A stretch of 64,000 nt of DNA from Hymenobacter sp. HSC-4F20 (GTDB lineage: Bacteria; Bacteroidota; Bacteroidia; Cytophagales; Hymenobacteraceae): positions 1,054,001 through 1,118,000 of the forward strand of contig NZ_JAHZTD010000002.1 in assembly GCF_019599275.1 (NCBI RefSeq), written 5' to 3'. Made by a program: the position numbers and the translations under genes. Positions 9,366 through 18,137 of the stretch are shown one piece after another. The notes beneath the pieces were generated by a model. It did not search any database. It was not told where the DNA came from and worked only from the letters and a program-made list of their open reading frames with translations. Within the stretch, counting starts at the first letter, position 1; every line of letters begins with the position of its first letter.

Positions 9366-10103
9366 CTACAGCCCTTGCGCAAAGCTGCGCAGCAGCTGGG
9401 CTACCTCTTCCGGTGCTTCGTAAGGTAGCAGATGGCCCGCGCCGCCAATAATTTCCAGGGGCGTTCCAACGGGTAGCAGGGGTAGCGTTTCCAGCCCGTG
9501 CACCGACGGCGACATCACGTCATCCTGGTCGCCGGCCACAATGGTGCAAGGCACGCACACGCTGCACATTTGGGCGCTTAGGTCTTCGCGGCTACCGTGC
9601 AGCAGCCAGGCGTCCCAGGCCAGGCGGGTGCTGCGCAGATTGTCTTCCAGGATTTGCTGCCGGAGGGCTTCGGGCAGCGGGCGAGCGGTAATTTTCTGCA
9701 AGGTCTTTTCGGCTTCGCTGGGCTTGCCGTACGCCCGCATGCTCGCCATCCGGTCTTCGTCGGTTAGGGGCTCAGGACCGGGGGGCGAAGGGCTAAGCAA
9801 GGCCACGCCGGCCAGGCCAGCCGGTTGTCGGGCGGCCAGGGCCAGGGCAATTTTGCCGCCCATGCTGTGGCCCACCAGCACGTAGCGCCCTACCTGCTTT
9901 TCAGCCAGAACGTGCTCTACCTCTTTAACGTAGCTGGCCACCGAGTAGCTGCTAACCACCTCGTGGGCAGCACCGAAGCCCGGCAGATCAGGAGCCAGAA
10001 AGAGGTAGTCGGGAGCCAGCAAATCGGCCACTTGTTGAAACTCGCGGCCGGAGCCAGCCCAGTAGTGCAGGCCAATGAAGGTAAGCGCAGGTACAGCAGC
10101 CAT
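9366..10103 (-). CDS. Alpha/beta hydrolase
   Basis: Cytoplasmic alpha/beta-hydrolase-fold protein of 245 residues without a signal peptide. The nucleophile elbow is GHSMGG, the acid is probably in GDQDDVMSP, and the catalytic His is in GAGHLLPYE. The oxyanion region is FIGLHYWAGSGREF. It resembles the esterase/lactonase/MenH-like branch, and the substrate cannot be assigned. It is followed on the same strand by pulA after about 80 bases and preceded by the thioredoxin-like gene, so the three may be co-transcribed. Confidence 0.85.
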   Translation of the reverse strand: MAAVPALTFIGLHYWAGSGREFQQVADLLAPDYLFLAPDLPGFGAAHEVVSSYSVASYVKEVEHVLAEKQVGRYVLVGHSMGGKIALALAARQPAGLAGVALLSPSPPGPEPLTDEDRMASMRAYGKPSEAEKTLQKITARPLPEALRQQILEDNLRSTRLAWDAWLLHGSREDLSAQMCSVCVPCTIVAGDQDDVMSPSVHGLETLPLLPVGTPLEIIGGAGHLLPYEAPEEVAQLLRSFAQGL

Positions 10104-10197
10104 AAGGGAAACAGCAAATCATCCGTGGGCCCAGACCCGGGCGCAACCAGACGGTGCCGGCCCGGCTGAGCTACCGGCTGTACGTGTGCGCGCGGAC

Positions 10198-10812
10198 TTA
10201 GAGCCGAGCTGAACCGGCAAGTTTCTCTAGGGCCGCCTTGAATTCGGGCGTGTCGTAGTCGGCCATGCCTTCGTGCCGGGCGGCTATTTGCCCATTGGGA
10301 CCCACAATCAGGGTAGTCGGAATAGACTCTGAGTCGAAAGCCGGAGGTAGCGGAGCGGCCGGAAAGTACACCGGAAACGTGTAGCCTTTGCGAGCTACCA
10401 CGCGGCGGGCCTTGTCGGGGTTCTGATCCAGCGAAATCATGACGAAAGCTACTTTTCGCTTATCTACCTGGTGGTAGAGCTTCTGTAAGCCAGGCATTTC
10501 GGCCATGCAGGGCGGGCACCAGCTAGCCCACAGGTTTACCAGCACCACCTTGCCTTGTAGGTCGCGCAGATTTGCCGGCTTACCATCCAGGGTAAGCAGG
10601 GACAGGTTGTGAGGGTAGGAGGTGCGGGTGGCCTGAACCGGGGTTTGGGCCGGCGCCGGGGGTAGGGTTGGCCGCCACAGCCCCGTAGCCAGCAACCCCT
10701 GTTGCACACTGCCCAATACGGGCGTGCGCAAATCCGTGAGTAAGACAATCAGAAGTGCCACTATCCCGCCCCACTGAGCAATAGTGCCCCACTTTGGCTT
10801 TGAAAACTGCAT
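10198..10812 (-). CDS. TlpA-like membrane-anchored thiol-disulfide oxidoreductase
   Basis: Thioredoxin-fold protein of the TlpA/ResA family, 204 residues. An N-terminal membrane anchor (about 13-30, IAQWGGIVALLIVLL) and a Pro-rich linker precede a periplasmic domain. The redox motif WCPPC lies in NLWASWCPPCMAEM, and the cis-Pro region is SIPTTLIV. Such proteins reduce disulfides during cytochrome maturation or act in oxidative defence. Its position upstream of oxyR-katA on the genome is suggestive of redox homeostasis, but the gene is separated from oxyR by 75 bases and no shared regulation is visible. Confidence 0.9.
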   Translation of the reverse strand: MQFSKPKWGTIAQWGGIVALLIVLLTDLRTPVLGSVQQGLLATGLWRPTLPPAPAQTPVQATRTSYPHNLSLLTLDGKPANLRDLQGKVVLVNLWASWCPPCMAEMPGLQKLYHQVDKRKVAFVMISLDQNPDKARRVVARKGYTFPVYFPAAPLPPAFDSESIPTTLIVGPNGQIAARHEGMADYDTPEFKAALEKLAGSARL

Positions 10813-10887
10813 GGTTGATACCTAAGCTAACATGGTTGGGCCTTCGGGTTTACCCGAGGCGAGCTGTGGGGTTCCAGGCGTAACGCG

Positions 10888-11817
10888 TCAGCGCCACCGA
10901 ATCTTTTGTTTTGCCTGGCCGGCCTGCAGCCGCTCGGGCACTTTGCTGAGAATAAGGTCGCGCAAGGTAGTCAGCAGCGGGAGACGCACGAAGCCGTGGT
11001 GTACTACCAGGCTGATTTCGCGCACCGGTTCGGGCGCTTCAAAACGCTTCACCATCGGGCTGCTCAGCTCCGTGAGCACCGACAGCTCCGGTACCAGTGT
11101 GTAGCCGTGGTTATGACGCACCAGCTCCTTCAGGGTTTCAATGGAGCCACTTTCATACGTAAAAGGCCGGCTGGTGGCGGCTGGCGCAGGCGCACAGATG
11201 TTCAGGACCTGATGGCGGAAGCAGTGGCCCTGCTGCAGCAGCCACAGCCCCGGCGCGCCCATGTCCTGGGGGCTGATGGTTGCCTGCGGGTACAGCTCAT
11301 GCTTCTCCGAGATATAGCCCAGAAAGGGCTCTTCCAGCACGGGCACTTCCCGCAGCTGCCGGTCGTCGAGGGGCGTAACCAACAGGCCCACATCCAGCTG
11401 ATTATCTTTTAGCCGCTGAATAATCTGGGCCGACTGCAGCTCCTCCACTTGCACGCGCAGCTGGGGGTAGCGCTCCACTAGCTCCACCAGAAACAGGGGC
11501 ACCAGATAGGGCGCCAGCGTAGGGATGATGCCCAGGCGCAGTTCGCCCACCAACTCCCCCTTTTCTACCTGTACTACCTCGCGCAGTTGCTTCACTTCGC
11601 GCAGCACTTGTCGGGCCTGCTGCACTACTTTTTCGCCCACAGCGGTTGGCTGCACCCCCTTGGTAGTACGGTCGAAGAGCAGCACGCCCAACTCGTCTTC
11701 CAGCTTCTGGAGCTGCATACTCAGGGTAGGCTGCGTGACGTGGCACTTCTCCGCCGCCAGCACAAACTGCCGGTAGGTATCAAGGGAAATAAGGTATTCC
11801 AGCTGCTGCAGATTCAT
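10888..11817 (-). CDS. oxyR: OxyR-type LysR regulator of peroxide response
   Basis: LysR-family transcription factor of 309 residues. The winged helix-turn-helix is at about 1-60 (CHVTQPTLSMQLQKLEDEL), followed by a linker helix and the effector domain. The two redox cysteines fall at Cys199 and Cys208 within GHCFRHQVLNIC, the same numbers and spacing as the H2O2-sensing pair of E. coli OxyR. It is therefore predicted to form an intramolecular disulfide upon peroxide exposure. It is transcribed divergently from the catalase gene, with an OxyR-like operator in the 138-base gap, consistent with direct control of katA and of itself. Confidence 0.95.
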   Translation of the reverse strand: MNLQQLEYLISLDTYRQFVLAAEKCHVTQPTLSMQLQKLEDELGVLLFDRTTKGVQPTAVGEKVVQQARQVLREVKQLREVVQVEKGELVGELRLGIIPTLAPYLVPLFLVELVERYPQLRVQVEELQSAQIIQRLKDNQLDVGLLVTPLDDRQLREVPVLEEPFLGYISEKHELYPQATISPQDMGAPGLWLLQQGHCFRHQVLNICAPAPAATSRPFTYESGSIETLKELVRHNHGYTLVPELSVLTELSSPMVKRFEAPEPVREISLVVHHGFVRLPLLTTLRDLILSKVPERLQAGQAKQKIRWR

Positions 11818-11826
11818 CGCGCAAAT

Positions 11827-11863
11827 ATAGACATAAGCTATACTAGTATAAAAACAATCGATT
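11827..11863. promoter_or_regulatory. OxyR-type operator between oxyR and catalase
   Basis: Four tetranucleotides are spaced by exactly seven bases: ATAG (11827-11830), CTAT (11838-11841), TAAA (11849-11852) and GATT (11860-11863). The E. coli OxyR consensus is ATAG-N7-CTAT-N7-ATAG-N7-CTAT, so the left half is perfect and the right half degenerate. The left edge lies 10 bases from the oxyR ATG, so binding would overlap the oxyR promoter or leader and could autoregulate it, while activating the divergent catalase gene. Confidence 0.65.
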
Positions 11864-11955
11864 TTCCTTATACCGATGTAAGCTCAACCTTTGTGCACCC
11901 CGAACGGCGCCCTGCCTCGGACTTCTCCGCTGACATCTCTTATCTACTTTCTCCC

Positions 11956-13473
11956 ATGGAAGAATCAACCCAACCCCGGAAGCTCACTACCGCCGCCGGC
12001 CGCCCGATTTTCGACAATCAGAACTCGCTTTCGGCGGGTCCGCGTGGGCCGCTGCTGCTCCAGGATTACTTCTTGCACGAAAAGCTGGCCCACTTCAACC
12101 GGGAGCGGATTCCGGAGCGCGTGGTGCACGCCAAGGGCTCGGGCGCCTACGGTACTTTCACGGTTACCCACGACATTACCCACCTCACGCGCGCCCAGAT
12201 TTTCAGCCAGGTAGGCAACCAGTGCCGCATCTTTCTGCGCTTCAGCACGGTAGGCGGCGAAAAGGGCTCGGCCGACACGGAGCGCGACCCCCGCGGCTTC
12301 GCCCTGAAGTTCTACACCCCGGGCGGCAACTGGGACGTGGTGGGCAACAATACGCCGGTGTTCTTTGTGAAAGACCCGGTGAAATTCCCCGACTTTATTC
12401 ATACCCAGAAGCGCGAGGCCCGCTCCAACCTGAAGTCGGCTACCATGATGTGGGACTTCTGGAGCCTGAACCCCGAGAGCCTACACCAGGTCACCATCCT
12501 CATGTCGGACCGCGGCACGCCCTACGGCTACCGCCACATGCACGGCTTCGGCTCGCACACCTTCTCCCTGATCAACGCGGAGAATGAGCGAGTATGGGTG
12601 AAATTCCACTTCCGTACGGAGCAGGGCATCAAGAACTTCACGAGCGAAGAAGCTGCCCACATGAAGGCCCAGGACGCCGACTTCGCCCAGCACGACCTGG
12701 TGGACGCCATCGACAGCGGCAATTTCCCGCGCTGGAAGATGTTCATCCAGACGATGACCCCGGAGCAGGCCAAAACCTTCCGCTGGAACCCCTTCGACCT
12801 GACCAAAGTGTGGCCCCAGGGCGAGTTTCCGCTGCAGGAAGTAGGCGTGCTGGAGCTGAACGAGGTGCCGGTGAACTACCACGCCCACGTGGAGCAGGCC
12901 GCCTTCGCCCCGGCCCACGTAGTAGACGGCATCGGCTACTCGCCCGATAAAATGCTGCAGGGCCGCATCCTGAGCTACCCCGATGCCCAGCGCTACCGCC
13001 TGGGGGCCAACTATGAGCACCTGCCCGTAAATGCCTGCCCCTACGGCTTCAGCAACTACCAGCGCGACGGTCAGATGGCCCTCGGCGACAACGGCGGCCC
13101 CGGCCCCAACTACTTCCCCAACTCCTTTGATGGCCCCGTGGAAGACCAGACCGTAGGGGAGCCCGACCAGGAGCTGGACGGCCTGTTCGCCGACCGTTTC
13201 GACCGGAACATAGGCCCCGGCGACGACGACCATTACACCCAGCCCGGCAACCTGTTCCGCCTCCTCGACGCGCAGGCCCAGCGCAACCTCATCGACAATA
13301 TTGTAGGCTCCATGAGCGGCATTGAGGGCCCCAAAAAAGACCTCATCATCCAGCGCCAGCTTTGCCACTGGTTCCGCGCCGACATCCGCCTGGGCATGGC
13401 CATTGCCAAGGGCCTTGGGGTAGATGTGGAGATGCCTACCCAGCACCCACAGCCTGTTGCCGCAGCTGTATAA
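11956..13473 (+). CDS. katA: Heme catalase (monofunctional, small-subunit type)
   Basis: Converts hydrogen peroxide to water and oxygen. The 505-residue product is of small-subunit catalase length. The active site is intact: His58 in ERVVHAKGSGAYG, Asn131 in VGNNTPVFFVKD, and the proximal heme ligand Tyr341 in RILSYPDAQRYRLG. No signal peptide is present, so it is cytoplasmic. The ATG at 11956 gives MEESTQPRKLTTAAG, a standard N-terminus; the frame is open upstream into the oxyR region but without conservation. It is divergent from oxyR with an OxyR-like operator between, and is closed by a strong terminator. Confidence 0.97.
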   Translation: MEESTQPRKLTTAAGRPIFDNQNSLSAGPRGPLLLQDYFLHEKLAHFNRERIPERVVHAKGSGAYGTFTVTHDITHLTRAQIFSQVGNQCRIFLRFSTVGGEKGSADTERDPRGFALKFYTPGGNWDVVGNNTPVFFVKDPVKFPDFIHTQKREARSNLKSATMMWDFWSLNPESLHQVTILMSDRGTPYGYRHMHGFGSHTFSLINAENERVWVKFHFRTEQGIKNFTSEEAAHMKAQDADFAQHDLVDAIDSGNFPRWKMFIQTMTPEQAKTFRWNPFDLTKVWPQGEFPLQEVGVLELNEVPVNYHAHVEQAAFAPAHVVDGIGYSPDKMLQGRILSYPDAQRYRLGANYEHLPVNACPYGFSNYQRDGQMALGDNGGPGPNYFPNSFDGPVEDQTVGEPDQELDGLFADRFDRNIGPGDDDHYTQPGNLFRLLDAQAQRNLIDNIVGSMSGIEGPKKDLIIQRQLCHWFRADIRLGMAIAKGLGVDVEMPTQHPQPVAAAV

Positions 13474-13500
13474 ACCCGATCTGTACTACCGTGGGAATTG

Positions 13501-13533
13501 AAAAGCCGCTCCGGATTCCGGAGCGGCTTTTTT
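13501..13533 (+). terminator. Rho-independent terminator after catalase
   Basis: The stem AAAGCCGCTCCGG / CCGGAGCGGCTTT has a three-base loop (ATT) and is followed by a T run ending TTTTTTGTG. It closes the katA transcript. Confidence 0.92.
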
Positions 13534-13605
13534 GTGTACGGTTTACGTAACACCAGTTGTTCTGCTTCAACTCTGCTCCGCAGAACGGTAAATAAACTTT
13601 CCCGT

Positions 13606-15084
13606 CTAGAGCGCCTTCTTCCGGCTATCCTTAAACTTCTTGATTTGCGGGTCGATGATCTTTTTGTCGCCGACTACCACAATGGTCATGGCCTCGGGGC
13701 GCACGTACTTGCGGGCAGTTTCCGAGACCTGCTGGGGCGTGACGGCATTGATGTTCTTAACCTGCTCCGTGAGGTAGGAGTCGGGGAGGCCGTGTAGTTC
13801 CAGGGTGTTAAGCTGGCTGATGATGCCGCCAGGGGTAGAGTTGCGCAGCACAAATAAACCCGACTCGTAGTTCTGGATGCCTTTTAGCTCCTCCGTGGTG
13901 GGCGGGGTTTTCTGGAGGCGCTCAATCTCGTACACGATTTCCTTGAGCGAGTTGCCGGTTTCCTGGGTGGTCACGTCGGCGTTCTGGGTCCAGTTGCCGG
14001 CCCGGTAGTGCGTTTCGATGTTGCTGTAGGGCGAGTAGGTGTAACCCTTGTCCTCGCGGATGTTGCGCGTGATGCGGGAGCCGAAGGAGCCGCCCAGCAG
14101 GGAGTTCATTACGCGCAGCTTTGTGTAATCAGGGTGCGAGGGGTCCACTACCGGCATGCCAATCATCAGGGTTGATTGGGGGGCGCTGGGGCGGTCCAGG
14201 GTCAGCACGTCGGGCCGAATCTGGGCTTTGGCAATTTCGATGTGGGGCACCGGGCCCTTATCCCACTGGCTCCAGCTCTTGGTAATGGCCTGGCGCAGGG
14301 CATCTTTATCGAACTTGCCGGCCACGTACACGCTGGTACGCTGGGCGCCGTACTGGTTCTGATAGAAGGCTTTTACCTGCTCCAGGGTCAGGGCGTCAAT
14401 GGCCGCGTCGGTGGGTAGGGGCCGGCCGTAGGGGTGGCTGCCGTAGAGCGAAGCCACGAACTTCTGCCGGGCCTGCATGCTGGGCTGGGCGCGGGCCAGG
14501 TTCATTTGCCGCTTGAAATCGGCCTTGATGCGGGGCAGCTCACTGGCAGGCAGGGCCGGGTGCTGCACCACATCAGCCAGCAGGGTAGCCAGCTCCGGCG
14601 CGTACTCCGAGAGACAGGAAGCCCACAGCATCGTCTGGTCCTGGCCCACCGAAATGTTCAGGGAGCCGCCCATGCGGGCTACTTTGTCGGCTAGCTGGGT
14701 GGCATTGAGGGCAGTAGTGCCTTCGCTCATGAGCTTGCCCAGCAAGTCGGCAATGCCTACCTGGTCGGCGGCTTCGTGCACGTTACCGGCCTGGATGGCC
14801 ACCATCATCGTTACTTTGGGCACCTGGCCGTAGGGCACCAGCTTGGCCGAAAGGCCATTGGGTAGCTCAAACTCCTCCTTGGCCGGTAAGGTAAAGTCGC
14901 GGGGCGTACCGCCGGGGGGCGGAGTTTCCTTGGGGGTAGCAGGGGCGGCCGTGGCAGCGGTAGGTGTAGCCCCCGTAGTGGCTTTGCTGGCCGGTTTGGC
15001 GGCGGGCTTGGTTTGGGCCAGTGCTGCCGGGGCAGTGGTTAGCAGTAGGGCCGCGCTGAGCAACCCGAGGTAGGAAGTTTTCAT
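13606..15084 (-). CDS. M16 peptidase-family protein, inactive-type subunit
   Basis: Periplasmic M16 (pitrilysin/insulinase-like) protein, 492 residues. The signal peptide ends about residue 23 (APAALAQ), followed by an Ala/Thr/Pro-rich linker to about 60. The region that should hold the zinc motif HxxEH reads VGIADLLGKLMSEGT, so the zinc ligands are missing. The C-terminal half keeps the Arg/Tyr pair typical of non-catalytic M16 subunits (SFGSRITRNIREDKGYTYSP). It is encoded 11 bases downstream of an active M16 subunit, so the two are expected to form a heterodimer, with this subunit completing the substrate chamber. Confidence 0.92.
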   Translation of the reverse strand: MKTSYLGLLSAALLLTTAPAALAQTKPAAKPASKATTGATPTAATAAPATPKETPPPGGTPRDFTLPAKEEFELPNGLSAKLVPYGQVPKVTMMVAIQAGNVHEAADQVGIADLLGKLMSEGTTALNATQLADKVARMGGSLNISVGQDQTMLWASCLSEYAPELATLLADVVQHPALPASELPRIKADFKRQMNLARAQPSMQARQKFVASLYGSHPYGRPLPTDAAIDALTLEQVKAFYQNQYGAQRTSVYVAGKFDKDALRQAITKSWSQWDKGPVPHIEIAKAQIRPDVLTLDRPSAPQSTLMIGMPVVDPSHPDYTKLRVMNSLLGGSFGSRITRNIREDKGYTYSPYSNIETHYRAGNWTQNADVTTQETGNSLKEIVYEIERLQKTPPTTEELKGIQNYESGLFVLRNSTPGGIISQLNTLELHGLPDSYLTEQVKNINAVTPQQVSETARKYVRPEAMTIVVVGDKKIIDPQIKKFKDSRKKAL

Positions 15085-15095
15085 ACGGTATCGGG

Positions 15096-16538
15096 TTAGC
15101 TTTTGGCCAGCGGATTAACAACCACAATGGTGCGGTTGGTCGGCCGCAAGTATTCCTGAATGGTGCGCTGCATCACGTCGGGCGTGATTTTGCGGAATTC
15201 GCCTTCCAGCTTATTAATGCGCGAGGGGTCATTATCAAACAAGGCAAAGGAAGCCAGCATGTCGGCGCGGCCAAAGTTATCGGAGCCGGAAAGCTGGTCG
15301 TAGAGGGTGGAGCGCAGCTTCACCACGGCCAAATCCAGCGTGGCCTGCTCGATGCCGCCTTTGGCTAAGCGGTTGATTTCCTGGTCGAGCACGCTCACGA
15401 CGGAGTCCGATTTCACGGTTTGGTCGTACACCAGGTTGCCCATCCAGAGCATGGGGCCGGCGTAGTTGAAGGCGTTGCCGAGGTAGTTGATGCCCCCACT
15501 CACGTCATCGGTCAGGCCGCGCTTCTGCACCATGGCCTGGTAGAGGCGCGAATCTTTGCCCTGCAGCAGAATCTGGTCGAGCAGGATTAGGGCGTAGTAC
15601 TCGGGGGTGTTGCGCTCGGGCATGTGGTAGGCGAAAGCCAGGGCCGGCTTGGTAGCCAGCTTATCGTCCTTGGTGAAGCGCTGCTCCTTTTCCTGGCGCG
15701 GCTCCGTAAGGTCGGGCTTGGGCGGCTGGGTAGCGGCCGGAATGCCCGCGAAGTATTTCTCGACCCACGCTTTAGCCTGGGCCGGCTCAAAATCACCGAC
15801 TACAGCCAAGGCGGCATTGTTGGGGGCGTAGTAGGTTTTAAAAAACTGCTGGGCATCTTCCAGGGTGGCGGCGTCCAGGTCTTTCAGGTCGCCGTAGAAG
15901 TTGTGGGCGTTGTTCCAGTTTTTGTTGGCGTATTGGGGCATGTCCAGCCACGGAAAGCCGCCGTAGGGCTGGTTGAGCACGTTCACGCGCACCTCGTTTT
16001 TTACTACCCCCTGCTGGTTGGTAAGGTTGGCCTGGTTGATGGCCAGGCCGCGCATCCGGTCGGCTTCGGCCCAGAGCATGGTTTCCAGCTTGTGGGCGGG
16101 CACTACCTCAAAGTAGTTGGTGAAGTCGAAGCGGGTAGAGCCGTTCAGGATGCCGCCGTTCTTCTGAATCAGCTGGATGAACTCCATCTTGCCCAGGTTC
16201 TGGGAGCCCTGAAACATCAGGTGCTCAAACAAGTGGGCAAACCCCGTGCGGTTGCGGGGCTCGTTGCGGAACCCGATGTTATAGTACGCCGCCACGGTAG
16301 CCGTCGGGGCCGTGTGGTCGGGCGAGAGGACTACTTTCAGGCCATTGGGTAGCGTGTAATATTCCACCGGAATCTGAAACAAAGCCACCGCCGGCTGGGC
16401 CGGGGCCGCTTCGGCCGTAGGCGGGGGGGTAGTGCTGGCGGTAGTTACGGAGGTAGCCTTGGGGCTGCAGGCACCCAGGGTCAGCAGAAAGGCCGTGCCC
16501 CAACCCAGCGCGTGGCCTACAGGAGTAATTAGCTTCAT
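15096..16538 (-). CDS. M16 zinc metallopeptidase, active subunit, lipoprotein
   Basis: Catalytic partner of the preceding M16 protein, 480 residues. It begins with a lipoprotein signal (LLTLGAC) and a Thr/Ala/Pro-rich linker. The inverted zinc motif HLFEH has zinc ligands His102 and His106 and catalytic Glu105; the distal glutamate ligand is probably in VVKNEVRVN. Two M16 domains are visible (about 55-280 and 290-475). Membrane anchoring by lipid is inferred from the lipobox. It is first in a two-gene operon with an 11-base gap. The substrate is unknown; family members degrade peptides or process exported proteins. Confidence 0.94.
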   Translation of the reverse strand: MKLITPVGHALGWGTAFLLTLGACSPKATSVTTASTTPPPTAEAAPAQPAVALFQIPVEYYTLPNGLKVVLSPDHTAPTATVAAYYNIGFRNEPRNRTGFAHLFEHLMFQGSQNLGKMEFIQLIQKNGGILNGSTRFDFTNYFEVVPAHKLETMLWAEADRMRGLAINQANLTNQQGVVKNEVRVNVLNQPYGGFPWLDMPQYANKNWNNAHNFYGDLKDLDAATLEDAQQFFKTYYAPNNAALAVVGDFEPAQAKAWVEKYFAGIPAATQPPKPDLTEPRQEKEQRFTKDDKLATKPALAFAYHMPERNTPEYYALILLDQILLQGKDSRLYQAMVQKRGLTDDVSGGINYLGNAFNYAGPMLWMGNLVYDQTVKSDSVVSVLDQEINRLAKGGIEQATLDLAVVKLRSTLYDQLSGSDNFGRADMLASFALFDNDPSRINKLEGEFRKITPDVMQRTIQEYLRPTNRTIVVVNPLAKS

Positions 16539-16734
16539 AATGAGCAGGTAAGAATGGTGAAGTATCCCGAATCGACCTCAACCTACACAATCTATTGCAA
16601 AGAATTAATCCTGTTCTATATAAGAAAAGTAGATAATCAACCAACTATGCCTGCCGAAGTACGGACGGCTGGTTTTTGTCAATGAACGAAAGGGGTAACA
16701 AACAGCAGGCAGTGCTTTTTTGCCGCCCACTCTA

Positions 16735-16770
16735 AAGAAAAACCCGCTCCGGTTAGTACCAGAGCGGGCT
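16735..16770 (-). terminator. Terminator after the old yellow enzyme gene
   Basis: On the minus strand the stem CCCGCTC ... GAGCGGG (16743-16769) is followed by the T-rich run TTTTTCTTT (16735-16742). It lies 25 bases beyond the stop of the minus-strand oxidoreductase gene and separates it from the M16 operon. Confidence 0.75.
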
Positions 16771-16793
16771 TCTGTTGGGAGGCTAAAACCTAA

Positions 16794-17927
16794 TTAGTTG
16801 TTCTGATAGTCAACGGGTTGCTTGCTATCCGCCTCTTTATCCTCCAGGGAAGGGTAGTCGATGTAGCCTTTGTCGCCGGGCACGTAGAAGGTGCTGGGGT
16901 CGGGGGTGTTGAGGGCGGCACCGATGCGGAAACGCTCCACCAGATCGGGGTTGGCGATGAACGGTACGCCGAAGGCAATGACGTCGGCTTCGTTGCCTGC
17001 CAGGGCTTTATCGGCGGTTTCCTGGGTGTAGCCCCCGTTCAGGATAAAGGTACCGTTGAAGATTTTGCGCAGGTGCGCCGCTACGGCCGGGGCGCTGGGC
17101 TGGGCCATGGGGTGGCCGGGCAGGGCCTCAATTACGTGCAAGTAGGCCAGGTTAAACTGGTTGAGCTGCTCGGTCACGTAGCTGAAGGTTTTCACCGGAT
17201 CCGAGTCTTTGATGCTGTGGCTGCCCTGGGGCGAGAGGCGGATGCCCACGCGGTCGGCGCCCAGCTCATCCACTACGGCCTGCACCACTTCCAGCACAAA
17301 GCGGGCGCGGTTTTCCAGGCTGCCGCCGTACTCATCGGTGCGCTGGTTCGAGCCATCCTGAATGAACTGGTCGAGCAGATAGCCGTTGGCCCCGTGAATT
17401 TCAGCGCCATCGAAGCCGGCCAGCTTGGCGTTGCGGGCCGCCTGGCGGAACTGGTCTACTACCCCCGGAATTTCGCTCAACTCCAGGGCGCGCGGCGTGG
17501 GCACTTCTTCAAAGCCCTGACCCGTGAAAGCTTTGGCGCCTTCGGGCTTGATGGCCGAGGGGCCTACGGGCAGCTCGCCGTTGTGGAAGAAGGGGTGCGA
17601 CACGCGGCCTACGTGCCAAAGCTGAATGAAAATGCGGCCCCCGGCGGCGTGCACAGCATCCGTCACTTTTTTCCAGCCCGCTACCTGCTCCTCGGAGTAG
17701 ATGCCGGGCGTGTTGATGTAGCCCACGCCCTGGGGCGACACCTGCGAGCCTTCCGAAATAATCAGGCCGGCGGTGGCGCGCTGCACATAGTATTTCACTA
17801 CGGATTCGGTGGGCACGTTGCCCTCGTTGGTGGCCCGGCTGCGCGTCATGGGTGCCATGGCGAAGCGGTTGGGTAGGGAAAGCGCGCCCACCTGAACGGG
17901 CGTAAACAAATTGGGAGTCTGGCTCAT
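16794..17927 (-). CDS. Alkene reductase, old yellow enzyme family (NemA-like)
   Basis: FMN-dependent NAD(P)H oxidoreductase of the old yellow enzyme family, 377 residues, cytoplasmic. It has the TIM-barrel start LFTPVQVGALSLPNRF, the phosphate and substrate motif HGANGYLLDQF, the family signature DEYGGSLENRARF and the C-terminal FMN-phosphate motif GGYTQETA. Such enzymes reduce activated C=C bonds or nitro compounds and often belong to electrophile or redox stress responses. The ATG at 17927 gives MSQTPNLF; an upstream in-frame start would add 17 unconserved residues. It is a single-gene unit with its own terminator. Confidence 0.93.
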   Translation of the reverse strand: MSQTPNLFTPVQVGALSLPNRFAMAPMTRSRATNEGNVPTESVVKYYVQRATAGLIISEGSQVSPQGVGYINTPGIYSEEQVAGWKKVTDAVHAAGGRIFIQLWHVGRVSHPFFHNGELPVGPSAIKPEGAKAFTGQGFEEVPTPRALELSEIPGVVDQFRQAARNAKLAGFDGAEIHGANGYLLDQFIQDGSNQRTDEYGGSLENRARFVLEVVQAVVDELGADRVGIRLSPQGSHSIKDSDPVKTFSYVTEQLNQFNLAYLHVIEALPGHPMAQPSAPAVAAHLRKIFNGTFILNGGYTQETADKALAGNEADVIAFGVPFIANPDLVERFRIGAALNTPDPSTFYVPGDKGYIDYPSLEDKEADSKQPVDYQNN

Positions 17928-18137
17928 AGTACAGTCGATAGTTGAGAAACAGTAACGTACCGTTTCAGCACCCATCAACTAATGTCTATACACCAATGTT
18001 TTGGCTACCTTCTGAAAAAAGTCTCGCCTGCCCTCCCGAGCAGCAGTGAGGCATCTAGGGTAGCCACTACCACTGGTTCCAGATTCCTCGCCTCTGCTCA
18101 GGAGGACAGTTCTCTTAGTGTTCCGCTTACAATACAA

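Noticed and set aside
10838..10865. Terminator after oxyR (GCCTTCGGG/CCCGAGGC hairpin)
   Set aside because: The stem is short and there is no T run on the minus strand, so evidence was too weak to list as a feature.
16818..17876. Plus-strand frame of 352 codons opposite the old yellow enzyme
   Set aside because: Shadow of the real minus-strand gene; no motif found.
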